Source of the DNA: Micropterix aruncella
Lineage: Eukaryota; Arthropoda; Insecta; Lepidoptera; Micropterigidae
Assembly (NCBI GenBank): GCA_944548615.1
Contig: OX155951.1
Span: forward strand, 17,236,718 to 17,300,717
Length of the DNA stretch: 64,000 nt
Direction: 5' to 3'
The position numbers were made by a program, and so were the translations under genes. Each line of letters opens with the position of its first letter. Position 1 is the stretch's first letter. Shown one piece after another: positions 50,750 to 63,335 of this stretch. The notes under the pieces were generated by a model. The model ran no database searches. It worked only from the letters and a program-made list of their open reading frames with translations, and was not told where the DNA came from.

Positions 50750-53700
50750 GTCCAGATTTACAAAGAGTGCACGAACAAATCGGATCAAAACACTCTTGAC
50801 GATTTTGACTGACAATACCGTTTTATGGTGGTAGAAAATTGGAATCAAGCGAACGACTCATTGCGAAGTGCATTTGGCAGGAAGAAACCCCCACACCAGC
50901 TCTACAGAGATAACAACTCACTTTTTCGTAAGCAACTGTACAACCCTTCTATCATGAATTCCCAATGATTTGAGGAGAAAGTGTAAATATATGATTAATT
51001 ATGCGAAATCGAAGACTAGCGCTGTTTGACATTATACATTATAAATAGGATGTTGACATTATAAATAGGATGTTTGACATCATAAACGTCAGGTGCTACA
51101 AACTTCTCGCGGTAAATTCGTTTCATCCTTTTTATAATGATTAATTATGGTTTGGAAATCGTAAAGTCCGATTCAGATTCCGAAATATTCGAAGCAATGA
51201 TTTCAAAACGTAGCTAATTTGATAGAGCGATTGTCGATTCTTTCTAGACGCGCTCTGTTCAATGATCCGTCTCCAACGGAAGAAATTAGTCCGACCTATA
51301 GCAATATTATACCACTGGCAGGTTTCTAATGCATTTGAGAATTATTTTACTATCTCTTAAAAAAAAATACCGAATTCTACTCAAAAAAATCATAGTCCAG
51401 ATCTACGCAAACAAATCTTCCTAAAACATCCCAGAGAATTCATTAAAAACAATTTTAAGAAATTAACAATCACGCCGTATTCTGTTCGTATCTATATTTA
51501 ATAATTATATTTTAAACATGACCTAACGTTGTTAGGTAAATTGCAAGGTAAATACAACACCGTGTTTACATTACAAATTCTATAAAATCACACTGTGAAT
51601 TAGACGTCTGAATTTCAGTTTGCTCAATTTTAATTTTGTTATATGGTTTAGTCGTTCCGAAATTGAACCCTGGCTACGTCATTGATGGTTATGGCAACAT
51701 CGCCGGCTCAAGTAAGTACACAATATACACAATTTAATAAACAAAATAAAGGAATTACGTTCGGTCGTTAAAAGCTTATAAAAGTTACCGGAATGGTCTA
51801 TTCTTTCCCGTTAAGTAATAATCATAAACATAAAGAGACCGCGAGAAAAACATAAAATGGGAAAAATAATTTCCCACCGGGGTGCCACCGGCGCGATTAG
51901 GAGCGAAATTTAATTACAGCACTAATTGTGCTCGACAGGAGAGACAGAGATGAGAGGGAGAGAGAGAAAGAGAGAGGGAGCGAGAGAGCACGTGAACATT
52001 TTTGCTTCTTAGCATTATTTCAGGGTCTTTGTTGTCCCCCGTGGTCGAGGATCAACTCCCTGTAATTTGAGATTAAAATTAATTGAAGTTTCTCGCTGCT
52101 TTGAATGTATTATATTAAATAACTGTTGTCGCTGATGCCAAATTGCTTCCATTATTTTGAAATTTCGGACGCCGTTTATTATGATTTAATTTTCAGAAAT
52201 TGCCTGCTGCAAGTATAGTTGAGTTTTAGGAACAAACGATAACTTAGGACTTTTAATTGCAGGCCTTTAATGATGTTTGTGCGCTGCGTATTTTATTTTA
52301 GAATAAGAGAATTTGGACACATTGTATTCTGGAGGTTGATATCTATAAATTATTAGGTCTACAAGTAGAAATAGAAACAAGGGGACCAAATTGAAACAGT
52401 GGAGAAAATAATTAGAAATCAAATGTTCTACACCTAAGCAATATTTCATGTGAGGCGCCGCGAGATTTTTTCTAGTGCGAAAAATTCCTTTTCCGATTAT
52501 TTTCAAGTTTTTCAGGATCACTAAAGTTGAGAATTATGAAGCATTGTAAAAAATATTTTTTTTTCGTTTAGAAGGTACATTTGTAAACATAACCTAAACA
52601 GCGTGGACTGTAAAAAGTAAAAAGAGTGGGCTGACATCAAGAAAAAATCAACCCTTCGAAGCTAATGAATGAGACTTCAATGTTTGTGCGATGGCTGATT
52701 ATGAGTTAAAATGAAAAGTTTAGCATTAAAAAGTCATAAAAACAAAATATACTTTTTGTTTTCCATATCTATTTTTTTTAAATTTTATGTTTATATATGT
52801 ATATACATACATGTGGTGTTTGCTAATTTACATTGTAATTTAATAACCAGATTCTTTAGAATGGGGTTGCAATAGTCCTACATATGAACTGTATTCAATT
52901 CAAAGAAGCCCCGAGCAGGGGTTACTTAGTTCCAAAATTTAAAAATAAAGTAGGAGAAATTTGTTAAAATCAAGTACAGTCATCTTCCTTATACTTCTTG
53001 TTAATTGGTTTAACTCTATTTGGACTTTGAAGTCCATTTATTTTATTTTTTATTAACGAATATGTAACGGAAAACATGAAAAAGTGGATCAAGGTAGCCC
53101 CGGTTGACGGTATCTATATATCATTGAATTTAATTCATAGAGTATGTCTTTCATTCATAATGTGCACTCGTATCATTTACTGTTAGATGGCGACTGTCAT
53201 CCACTGTTTAAATGGCATTAACGTCATGTCGTAGGGTGATAACAAACCTCACTTAACCTAACACATTTAATGTTGTCCTCCAAGTGACAAAAAAACGTTA
53301 CTACCCTTATCCACCTCATCAACGCATAAATTAAATAAAACATGGACTAAGCAAATAATTGATGCATTTGTGAGAGCAACGCTAGAGTAGGTGTAACACA
53401 ATCCTGGTAGAAATATAAAGCTTTCGGGAAACAAAACAAAAATCTCTCTGATATTTGACACTGACAGTTGTACAATTAGTACTTCGGCGAACACGCGTTA
53501 AATGTAACGGGACCATTTAATTGGTTGCCAAATTTTATGAAAAGCGGAGATGCACTGCCAGTTGCATCGTTCCCGAGTCACCGGAAGGTGTTCGCATCAT
53601 CTCCTCCGAAAAAAGATTCTAAATAAAAAAAAAACAATAATGTAAATAAAACTGTGAATAAAATTAAAACAGATATAATAATAAAAAAATAGGCAGGTTG

Positions 53701-54595
53701 AGATGTGATGTTTTTGATGGAAAAGTTAAAATCTCAACGACGGTCTAAAATTTCATGGTGTCGCTGGATTTTTTTTGTTCGACTTTCCATCTGACAGATG
53801 TTACACTTACCTATTACATTTTATCTTTTTTTTAAAATTCGTGCAATCGTCAAAATCCGTATGTGGTTTGATTTAGGCTAACAAGCATAATTAATTAATA
53901 ACAACCAATTTAGGATAATTTATAAAGTTATAGGACCTTAGACCAATCATATGAATTTATTTAAACATATTTATTTAATTAAGAATGGGACAAATGGCCA
54001 TTCTTATGTAGACCGAAGATGAATCGTATGCAAACATTCTGCAAACTTTTCGAGATTGTCCAGTTTTCACAACGTTTTAATACAAATTACAATCTAGTTG
54101 AAAAAAAAAAGTTTACCTATGCCCTTATTCATCTATAATACGAATAGTGATCGAAATTCATATTCGTCTTTCATTGGCCACGCCATTGTCATTTACTGGG
54201 CTCGGGACTTCACATAGTTATTATATTGAAATGTAGATGATACCTATGTATTTAGCATCATATACTTTAATAATGTGGAAATTACTGTCTAATTTATTGG
54301 AGGACACGAGAATGATTTAAAGGTAAATTGTCATTTATTACATTTAATAAATTATTAAATTAAAACTTAATATATAGGGTTTCTACCTAATATTATATTA
54401 TGACAATGTATTATTGATTGTTTTGATTATTGACTATGTTTAAACTATTTTTTTAAAGTTATTGCGATTCAAAATTTTATTCTGAGGTAGCTAATATTTA
54501 CTGTTGTTTATTTTCCCCTTAAATTTTAATTTTAATAGTAAAATATTTTTTATAGCTACCTAATTTAACTTTTTAATACATAACCTAACTCATTT
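50750..54595. other. No gene recognised; one GA-rich microsatellite
   Basis: Long stretch without recognised coding. 51950-51990 is a GAGA-rich imperfect microsatellite. GACATTATAAATAGGATGTT is repeated in tandem at about 51036-51080. Short ORFs at 52267-52521 and 53267-53494 (minus) have no recognisable product. Possible intergenic or intronic host sequence. Confidence 0.45.
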
Positions 54596-54599
54596 TGTA

Positions 54600-55070
54600 G
54601 GTACTATTATTTGAAAAAATCAAAAATCAAAAAATCAAAATGTTCTTTATTCATATAGACACAATTAAATATTATTTTTAATTTATGTTCTTATGATGCG
54701 TCCAAGCCTTACTCCCAAGCCGTTTTGTCATTTACATAATCAGATATTGTATAGTATGCTTTTTTATACAATTTTTCTTTGTTGGTAGCCTTAAACTTAT
54801 TTACAGATAGTTCTCTAATAGTATGAGGAAGTTTGTTATAGAAGCGTATACATTGTCACAAAAAAGAATTGCTTATTTTGTGGAGACGAGTAGCACGTAC
54901 AACAAGGTTATGCTTATGTCTAGTATTAACATTATGAGTGTCGCTTTTTTTTTTAAACTTGTCAATATTCTTGTGGACATACAACAGATTTTCGTATATA
55001 TATATTGTGATGTATATATATTGTGATGAATATGGTTTTGAAAAAAAATTATTGTTGAATATCTATGCAA
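54600..55070 (-). pseudogene. Non-LTR retroelement 3' fragment with RT C-terminus
   Basis: Minus strand: THNVNTRHKHNLVVRATRLH, then KISNSF and, after a stop, CIRFYNKLPHTIRELSVN, KFKATNKEKLYKKAYYTISD and a stop after DKTAWE at about 54710. This is the standard C-terminal pattern of Jockey/CR1-type RTs (N-rich block, FYNKLP, VNKFK). The element ends at 54612-54640 in a TTTTGATT-type repeat tail. The frame has at least one stop and a 5' truncation in a T-run at about 54950. Confidence 0.82.
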
Positions 55071-55600
55071 TCATGTTGTAGAAAATACATATTGTACGCC
55101 TAAAAGGCAGGTTGTGCGGCACCTAATAAATTGTAAAACTCCATGTTACTACACCACAATCACAATAAAATAAATTGAAAAAAAAATACATTGAATTGAA
55201 TATAATTTTTAGATTCAATAATAAATGCTAGTTTTTAAACGCTTTTATGATCTTTTTCCTAAAATTGATGCATATAAATAAACAACTTCAGCAGTAACAG
55301 CAGCGAGTTCTTTTGTTTTTCTACTATTCAAATGTTAGTCCTAAATGGTGAAAATCTAGCGTTTTTTATGGTCGCTGTTAATGCATTTTTGTCAAACTGA
55401 GGTGGCAGCCCTGGGGCCAGTCGTGGCGGCCAACCAGTCGCAGTGTGTCGATCGCAGCCGTTTGTGTGAGCTTTTTCGCGTCCATATGCCTTCTTGCGCT
55501 GTAAAAATATGTAAAAACCATCCTGTTTTAACAATTTCCGTCACCAAACCGATGATATTGTGTAATTTTAATATATCCGCCGTATATATCGTAAAATTGG
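55071..55600. other. Mostly unassigned; a THAP-like start codon region at 55486
   Basis: An ATG at 55486 opens MPSCAVKICKNHP, which resembles the first residues of THAP zinc-finger domains (C-x3-C near the N-terminus), but the rest does not continue like a THAP domain. The GC-rich context at 55400-55500 could be a host exon, but no clear donor was found. Confidence 0.2.
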
Positions 55601-55604
55601 GGTA

Positions 55605-56075
55605 AAGGGGGGGGGGGGGGGGGGGTGGAAGAAGTATAAATTCGGACGAAAATATTCTTCTTCTTCCGTGGGCTCCTATGCCGCCATACACAAGTAGCCC
55701 GGATGTATAGTCTCGGACGAAAATGTTTTTCTTCTTCCGATATTCACCTTCTTCTTCTTCTTTAGAGTGCTTAAACTTTGAAAAGCATAGACCAAGTACT
55801 CAGGATGCTTAAAGTTTCGGACTGAAATATTCTTCTTCTTCCGATGGATCCTATCCCTACTTATATAAAGTGCTTTAATAGATACCCAAGTACTCAGAAT
55901 GAATCAAGTTGCTAACAAAATGAAGTATTCTTCTTATTCCAATATTCTGCTTCTTCCATGAATTCCTATCCCGCTTTATCTATAGTGCTTAAATAGTTAC
56001 CCAAGTACTATGGAGATATAAAGTTTCGGATGAAAACACATTCGCTTTCGGGAAAGGGGGGGGGGGGGGGGAGAG
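55605..56075. repeat. Degenerate minisatellite with TTCTTCTTCC modules and G-runs
   Basis: About four units of roughly 110 bases, each with TTTCGGACGAAAA or AGTTTCGGATGAAA, then TTCTTCTTCTTCCG, TCCTATSCC and AGTGCTTAAAT...ACCCAAGTACT. The array is flanked by G-runs at 55607-55625 and about 56055-56071. Confidence 0.75.
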
Positions 56076-56865
56076 TGTAATAAAATTTAGATGAAACAGT
56101 CCTTGGCTACTTGCTGGGAAACTTTTGGGGTAACACAACCGATTTTTTTAAATTACCTGGCAGCTCCTAACAACACAGTGGTTGACTAGTAGAGATAAGC
56201 GTAGCGCGATAAGTCCGCTATTGTGGAAAACGATATTTTTTTGTTGGATTTAGAGTTATTATTATAAAGTTCCCCCGAATTTGGGTTAACTTTGATACGA
56301 GTATTAAAAATTGTCGGAAATCATATTATGATTTGTTTTTTTTTAATGTACGGTAATACTACTCTACATAAAATACACTACACTACTACACAATACTCAG
56401 TAACATAAAAATGAACTACCAAAGTAAATTATTTCAAAATCGAATAACAGTAATCGGAATAATAAAAACTCTCAATTGGGCATGAATGCTGCGATAGCAC
56501 CAGGAAACTACACGGAATAACAATGAAAGTGGAGTCGGTATAAAACTATTGGTGTAACTGGAAGCGCAAGCACCTGCGCTTTATTGGTCCATAAATTACA
56601 ATCGCCGTTATAAAATTTACGCAATGTGCTCGTAATGACATCGTAAAATTCAATATCGGTTTAGGGGGGCCGTCCGCCCCGCACCATTTCATATAGTGCC
56701 GTTTTGCTGCAGCGATTTTGTATATCGGCGAAATTGATAAATAATAATATCCAAGGATGGACTTTATGACATGTTATCAAGGGCAATAGACATATATAGA
56801 CACTGTCAAATTGGAGGTATGACGGCATTCGCGCAAACTGAGTGTGGTAAGTTAAAGCGTATGAA
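56076..56865. other. No gene recognised
   Basis: No coding or repeats recognised. Confidence 0.4.
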
Positions 56866-56869
56866 AAGA

Positions 56870-57390
56870 TGCCATCCACATATTATGTATTCACGTTTTT
56901 GAGATTTTCGCACCTCCCCCCCCCCTTCCCCATGTTAATATAGACGTAATCAGCAGCCTGACCCCCCTCCCCCTCCAAGATTACGTAATCAACCGAATTT
57001 GCGGAAAATGTTAAGAATCGTGAACCCAGCGTTTGTAAAGTGCTTTTAAAAATGTACTTTATTAATTTAAAGTAATTACAAAATCTCAAACTCTTTGGTT
57101 TATTTTACAAATCTCAATCTTCAGACCACAGCGCTTCCAGGAACAGGCCCGGGCGACTCAATCGCAGACGAGCGGGTGGAGTATATACGCACATCGCGCC
57201 CGTGGGGGGGGGGGTATCTTCGGGTGGCACTGCGCTATTTCCGTGCAGGTTTAGACCAAAAAAATTGCGATGCAGTGATCAAATTTGATTAGGTAATCAG
57301 GACGGGCACCCTCTCCCCCATAATCAAGCGTAAGCCTCAGATCCAACCCCCCCTCCCCCTCGGTGATTACGTAATATGTGGATGGCCCCA
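56870..57390. mobile_element. Family R4 TIR element, copy 2
   Basis: Left end GATGCCATCCACATATTATG and right end GTAATATGTGGATGGCCCC, with the same C-runs, ATTACGTAATCAACCGAATT, AACCCAGCGTTTGTAAAGTG and AACAGGCCCGGGCGACTCAA as the copy at 36545-37268. A 200-bp interior difference separates the two. Confidence 0.75.
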
Positions 57391-57479
57391 AACACGTTTT
57401 GATATTCGGCTCTGTTTATAGTAGACGAAAGATAACCTGGCATGCTAGTCATTAGGACTTAGGGATTCTTTTCATGTCG

Positions 57480-57845
57480 CTGCTTATAGAAAACCGTATG
57501 ACGCAGCTGCTGTCGCAGCTGCTTAGAAAACCGTTCCCGACTCCTCCAGTTGTCCGCCAGAGTGCAACATTCGATTGGTCAAACAGTCGGCTAGCAGCCG
57601 ACTGACGCAAACCGCCCAGCAGCGCCCGAGGGTTAATCCCCCAGGGGAAATTAATCCACCAGCATGATAGACTGGGACACAAATTCCTTCCCAGGGTAGG
57701 CACTCATTCGAGGAGGCCAATGGAAGGAGCTGCACCGTAAGTTGGCCGACCCTGTAAACTAAATATGGGTCTAAGTGACACAACTGCACATGTGCCATTA
57801 GCTGCCTATGTAGGTGCCAACTGCACATGTGCAGTTTGGAGCTGT
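57480..57845 (+). repeat. Interspersed family R1, copy 3 (5' truncated)
   Basis: Starts inside the family near the GACTCCTCCAGTTGTCCGCC block and runs to GTGCCATTAGCTGCC. It is followed directly by the start of copy 4, giving a head-to-tail pair. Confidence 0.7.
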
Positions 57846-57849
57846 CGAC

Positions 57850-58560
57850 TACACCGGGCGAACCCGTTACCCAAGGAAGTATTAACGAAAGCGATCGTTC
57901 TATCTTCCGTGAGGTGAGCGTAGAAGACTTTGGATCAATACAAATTTAACGCCCAGCAAAGCCAACATGCGCGTCAGAGCTCAACGCCTTGCTGCGAGGC
58001 ACCGGGTACGTGACCCAGCGGGCAGCCTCGCCCCCTGACTAGCAGGTTTGGCAGGATATCTCCGTTAAGAATTAACAATTAGGATACCCCCGACCTACAG
58101 ACTTGTCACGGGTTCGAGGTCGCTTGTGCGGTCTTCTCTCATATGTAGCGGTGATTCGGTGTCCACCAAATCTATCGCGGACGACGGCGTCCTTTGCCCG
58201 ACTACCCGGTATCGGGTAGCCGATTGGCTATTTTCAAGATTGGTAGTTTCAAGAGTATTTGCCATAAGGTAACTAACATTCACCCCTGATCTATAGGAAA
58301 GCCGTTTCCCGACTCCCCCGGTTATCAGTCGTAATGCACAGTCAATTGGCTGATGCCGGGCGGTGCGCAAACCATTCAGGAGCGCCCGAAGGACGATTCC
58401 CAGGGGAACTGGCCAACAGTCATAGAGTCCTACCCGGACTTGAACTTATGCGTGGATGCTACCAGATGGGTGCTGATCTGTGGTCACATAAGTCATAATG
58501 GTTCAACTGCACTGGGCCCATTAGCTACCATGTACTTGCACACTTTAGTTTCCTGTGAAG
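57850..58560 (+). repeat. Interspersed family R1, copy 4 (near full length)
   Basis: Begins ACCGGGCGAACCCGTTACCC and contains GGGTTCGAGGTCGCTTGTGC, ATCTATCGCGGACGACGGCG, CTATAGGAAAGCCGTTTCCC, GACTCCCCCGGTTATCAGTC and GGGCCCATTAGCTACCATGT. About 60 bases near 58200-58260 have no counterpart in copy 1. Confidence 0.75.
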
Positions 58561-59137
58561 CTCCTGAATTATATTTTAAAAAAACAAATCACTGCAACCA
58601 CCATCCAGCTCTATGTAATCATGATAGCTATCTCTACCCGCTGCCGCTTCCAACTTTTCAATTTATATACACCATGAAAGCGTGTAAGTGTAAAAAGAAT
58701 ACCAGGCTTGGGGTGGCCGAAAAGAAATAAAAAGACGAAAACGGCGACGATAATACCCTCCCGGCCTCCGGTGGGCATTCTGTGGCTTATTAAAATTGCT
58801 CAAAGGACTACGCCGGGAAAGAGTTGAAAATAAAATGCTACAGAATAAAGCGAATTTCGCGGAATTAAAAGGAAACCGGACGAATAAATACGGATTATAT
58901 AACAATTTCCTGAATTGCTCCACGTGCTATGACGCACTGTATATCGTTTCGAATGAATTATCTGGAAAACATAACAAGACAATATTCATTATCCGCAAAA
59001 CAAACGAACTCTGATAATTGTCATTTGTTAGCTGATTTTACGTGAAGCGCACACTAATTTCACGTGTAGGTTTTAATGACAACATAGGCGATTGTTCGTA
59101 TGCTGTGACGAATGATCCTTAAAACATTCGTAAAACC
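58561..59137. other. No gene recognised
   Basis: Short ORFs only, none recognised. Confidence 0.4.
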
Positions 59138-59590
59138 CGATGGCATAGTGGTCAGGTCACCTGATCTTACATCGTAATGTCCCGGGTTCGATTCCTGGTT
59201 GGGTCACCATTTTCCGTTGGGATCAAATCAACGGAATTTAATTTTTAACGTTGTCGATCGAATGCAATAACAAGGCACACACGTACACACATGTTACACG
59301 CACACATACATACAATCAAATCAAATAATATTTATTAAAAAAACCGTTTAGAGTGTAGAAAATACAGACTTGAAAAAAACAATTAAAAAAAATAAGATAA
59401 AACTTCAAGTTTTGTGGCAGCTTGTTATAATAAAATACTTTCTATACATCGTTGTGCGTTGGAACTCTGAAGTGGCACCATGCCATGAAGGGATATAAAA
59501 CACGTCATTGTAGGGTTAGTTGTAAGAAATTGTCATATGACAATAAAACCGCCCATTGTGAAATTTCACAATAAATAGTAGAAACAAACA
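59138..59590 (+). mobile_element. tRNA-derived SINE, copy 4, split by a non-LTR tail
   Basis: Head CCCGATGGCATAGTGGTCAG and GGGTTCGATTCCTGGTTGGG, body GTCGATCGAATGCAATAACA, and the end TTGTAAGAAATTGTCATATG with a (CAAA)n tail after about 59505. Between about 59318 and 59505 lies unrelated sequence starting ATCAAATCAAATAATATTTA, on the minus strand an ATTTG-repeat tail of a non-LTR element like that at 23143-23155. Confidence 0.82.
59318..59505 (-). mobile_element. Non-LTR 3' end inserted in SINE copy 4
   Basis: Minus-strand tail (ATTTG)n and an AATAAA-containing 3' end; the short length shows strong 5' truncation. Confidence 0.6.
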
Positions 59591-60187
59591 AACAAAACAC
59601 CCCCATTTATAGTTTCTATAAATATCTTAAGATATTAGACAGTAAAATAACAATAAGGTTATAATTCTACAAGTGTGTCAAATAAAGTCAAGGGTGTCGT
59701 GGGGTGATGTGACTCGGTCCAATGGATAAAGATTTCGCGTATTTCAGCTATTTTTCAGCCACAAGGCCGCGTCTGGTTAGGTCCGGTTGAACTTGATCAC
59801 TTGAAAGCTACATACGTAATTATACTACTTTTAACAGTCGATGTTCAGTGTAGATGTCGTTCGGCTGCTGCAGCCTAATGTCTGGTAGGTTGGCACTGTA
59901 TGCAGCCCCGTGTTAGGGATTGTAAATTGCCACTCACTTCATCATTCCCTTTATCTGCGATGCCTGTTACTTCCTGCTATGTTTCCTGCAATTCAGGTAG
60001 ATGCTAAGTAATACGGGACGGAGCGGACAAATCAGGACAACACTATATCAATACCATTACATCAGATTTAATATTACAACGGTTAACTGTAAAATATTGA
60101 AATACAATAAGCCCGCCGTTTGAACACTATAAAAATGGAAACTAAAATTTCTTTTCCATTGTTAGTGTTTTGGTACAATTAAGCAAT
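59591..60187. other. Possible host intron sequence
   Basis: No repeats recognised. It leads into the polypyrimidine tract of the candidate exon. Confidence 0.35.
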
Positions 60188-60210
60188 TTTTCTTTCTTTC
60201 TTTCTTACAG

Positions 60211-60270
60211 ATGGCACTGCAGAAAAAGGCTTTCACGACGATTCGCCGCGCACGCGCCTGGTCGCTTCAG
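60211..60270 (+). CDS. Candidate 60-bp internal exon of a host gene
   Basis: A strong splice acceptor precedes it: pyrimidine tract TTTTTCTTTCTTTCTTTCTT (about 60187-60206), then ACAG at 60207-60210. It ends CTTCAG, followed by GTTTGT as a donor. All three frames are open across it. The frame whose first complete codon starts at 60213 reads GTAEKGFHDDSPRTRLVAS, which looks like ordinary soluble protein. The length is a multiple of three, so it could be skipped without a frame change. It is GC-rich in AT-rich surroundings and belongs to no repeat family here. I do not recognise the gene. The donor is weaker than consensus (GTTTGT rather than GTAAGT). Confidence 0.5.
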
Positions 60271-61190
60271 GTTTGTACCGCCTTTTACCACATAACAGTT
60301 TCTTTTAACGCATACTATTATAAGCACATCGCTTATACCGGCATAAATTTATAAAAAAAAATACCATTGCCTAATGAGTGGAAAATGCCTCTGCCGCTTA
60401 TGTCCTTGATACTGGGCGCTTTGCCAGAAACCCTGAAGATCAGTTCTGTTTGTTTGGTTTTTACTTCCATTCGCTTCTTCCTATTTTTCATTCATTTACT
60501 TACCCACTTTTATCACAATTGTACTATCAATCCACCTATGCTCGTGTGCTGAATCGCCGAGTTTATTGCTCAAAAGAGGCAATTTCGATAACATAGATAG
60601 TATCAATCAACTGCACAAACAATATTTTCCCCTGTTAATAAACTTTATCTATACGATACACAGTGCGACGTTTACAATTAGTCGCCTACCGTCATTTTCT
60701 AATTACAAAGCTCATCACAAGTGTAAAGCGGATTATTTTACCGTTATTTATATGGCCGAAAAATGATTTCAAAGACGGTCCGTTTGTATGGCAGATCCCA
60801 TTTCTATCGTAGGCAAAGAACTCTAAATCTAACAGTTCTTTCCATTGGAGGATAAAACATACTGGTCAAAAAATGTTGGGATTCGGACAAGGCCTTCTCG
60901 AGTTACCGTGCGTGTGCACACACACACACACTAACATCCACACAAACAATCCATGAAACGTCAAATGAGCCGTATGCACGGCGGCGAAATGTTTTCGTAT
61001 GCATGATGAATTTTTAAGGTCAGCAGTCTCTAACGCTCAATGAGCAATTATACGATTTGTATTTTGAAAAAATATATAAATAATAGTTTTGATGATAGTC
61101 TCGTTAGCCACTGCTAATATCTCACACTAGAGGACGAGGGTGCCAGTCAACTTGTGTCAGCGTTGCCATATGTACAATTTAAATCATATT
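60271..61190. other. No gene recognised; short CA microsatellite
   Basis: A CA run lies at about 60915-60930. ORFs at 60367-60596 and 60566-60766 have no recognisable product. Confidence 0.4.
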
Positions 61191-61316
61191 AAAACGATTA
61201 TTAATTTCCCGGCAGAGGGAAGGTATTGTGAACGTTCAAAATTATTTTTCGAGTTGAAGACGGGTATATACATTTTGACCCCTCTCCCCAGAGACGATTA
61301 GGGCCATTTCCAGATT

Positions 61317-61500
61317 TATTTATTTATTTATTTATTTAGTAACACATCTAGTAAAAAAATAATGTCATATTTGATTAAGATGTTAGCAAGAAATTGATGC
61401 GACATTATTTTTAATGATTGACACAGTCGCCTAACTAGGCCTAGGCCTGTTCTAAGGCAGACTTTTAATGACGATATTAAGTGTGCACTGTCAACTTAAA
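61317..61500 (-). mobile_element. Non-LTR 3' end inside R2 copy 3
   Basis: (TTTA)n at 61317-61340, then sequence ending in CGCCTAACTAGGCCTAGGCC and AAGGCAGACTT, matching the 3' region of the RT element at 25225-25270. Confidence 0.55.
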
Positions 61501-61862
61501 CTATAGTTAGTACTTATTTTCAAATCGACAAATATAAAACTACACATATTTACGCATATACAAATATGGATAGATACTTATATACATCTATAGTAAAAAT
61601 ATATATTCATATATGCACACATACACATACATATATTTATATGAAAATAATAATAAAACCAAAATAAATAAAAATAAAAACTAAAATAATATACATATAT
61701 AAAACAATTACATATTGATATAACGCCCACATACCTATAATAGTAATTTAAAATTATCATGGAAAAACTAAATACTAAGTACTAAATACTATCATTCAAA
61801 ATACAACAGTTTGCTACTATCATTCAAAATACATTGAGGTCTGTCTGTGTGTGTTTTTTTTC

Positions 61863-61950
61863 TTCTCTCTCTCTCTCTCACTCTCTCTCTCTCTCTCCCC
61901 CTCCTTCTCTCCCCCTCCTTCTCTCTCCCTCTCTCTCTCACACTCACTCA

Positions 61951-62024
<74 letters not shown>

Positions 62025-62036
62025 TGTGTGTGTGAC
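61863..62036. repeat. (CT)n microsatellite with (GT)n end
   Basis: CT-rich run, purest at 61960-62020, then TGTGTGTGTGTGTG. ORFs rich in Ser-Leu or Arg-Glu over it are artefacts. Confidence 0.95.
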
Positions 62037-62215
62037 TGTGTGTATTCCTCCGCGATAGCGATCAAACGCTTCATCCGATTGAGCTGATATTTGGAATGCA
62101 GGCATCATTTGTTCATGGCAAAAGTCGAATTTGTGGTTGGAATCGATCCACCCCAGAGGGCGCTCTAAACATACTTCAATCTCGAAATATTGCAGTTAGA
62201 TACTTGAAATTCGGC

Positions 62216-63240
62216 ACACAGATACCTTGTTGGACCAATTTCAATGGTTGGAATATCTCGTATATAGGCGACTCAAATAGTATCTACTAAAGTATATTAA
62301 ATAAATAAAGTCTACTAAAAAATAAAGTCTACAAAAAAAAAAGACAATACTATACATTTTTTGGAAAAATACCATTTTAATACCAAGGAAAATAATACAA
62401 ATATTCTACGAATCGGTGCGTGGGGGAGGTTTATTTGGCGGGGGTGGGAGGGATGGGGGGGTCTTTTGGTGACACAACCAACTATCATACAAAATTAGTT
62501 AGGTACCCTTTTATTTCTTTAATAAAATTTCAAATTTTATTGAAATAGGTACGAACATATATGAAATATATTTGCTAAAAATATCATCTTTCTAACCTTG
62601 TTTATTAATTTAGCTAAATTACTATCATATTTAAATACTTGCTCTCTAAGACTTACGGTAGTTCTATTTTCTACTCCTTTTTGATCAGGCAATACTGCAG
62701 CTTAAAAGAGCTCAAAAAAGCGAATGAATGAATTCAATTTAAAAAACAATTTCATACGAGACGTTAATCAAATATAATTTGCTTTAGAAAACATTCATTT
62801 GTTTCCGTCATGGCCGCCGGCATTAAGCGATATTGGCTTGTGCTACGTTTCGTTTAACTCATATCCGGATTTTGCAAAATAAGCAAAAAATACATATTCA
62901 TGCCGAAACTGTATCAGTAAAATTTAAATGATATTATCTTATTTAAATTTCATATCGTATTTCATATCAGTTGCGCACATAACCAAGCTACTGCACTTAT
63001 CGCGGAATCTATAGCTGAATAGTGATCATTACTTGATTACCGCCCAGTACTTAAACACTCACGTACATACAACCTTTGCTCAAAGACAGTTGTATTTCAT
63101 CACCCCAATTTTTTTAATACTTTAGAAGAGTCAGTAAAAAATGTTCAAAATGTACACCAATTTAAGATAAAAGCAAAAAAATGGCTCATTTACGAAGTAG
63201 GTCGTACAAAGACTGAAAAAGAATTGCTTCATACAATAAT
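62216..63240. other. No gene recognised
   Basis: AT-rich. A G-rich patch at about 62415-62463 has several G-runs and could form quadruplex structure. Confidence 0.4.
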
Positions 63241-63245
63241 TTAAA

Positions 63246-63335
63246 ATATGTGTGTATGTAGATGTATGTGTGTGTGTGTTATTATATATGTATGTATGTA
63301 TGCTTGTATGTGTATATGTGTATATATGTATGTAA
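63246..63335. repeat. TG/TATG microsatellite
   Basis: Mixed GT, TATG and TA repeats. Confidence 0.9.

Larger units (their letters stand above)
61195..62215 (-). repeat. Interspersed family R2, copy 3, split and inverted
   Basis: Minus strand: the head is at 62040-62215 (CGAGATTGAAGTATG complement, CAATCGGATGAAGCGTTTGA, AGGAATACACACAG) and the tail at 61195-61315 (GGTCAAAATGTATATACCCG, TTCACAATACCTTCCC). Between them are a non-LTR 3' end, AT-rich sequence and a CT microsatellite. Confidence 0.65.

Noticed and set aside
55486..55600. THAP-domain gene
   Set aside because: Only the first dozen residues resemble THAP; the rest of the domain is missing and no exon structure was found.
61834..62074. 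Ser-Leu-rich and Arg-Glu-rich ORFs
   Set aside because: Translations of the CT/GA microsatellite.
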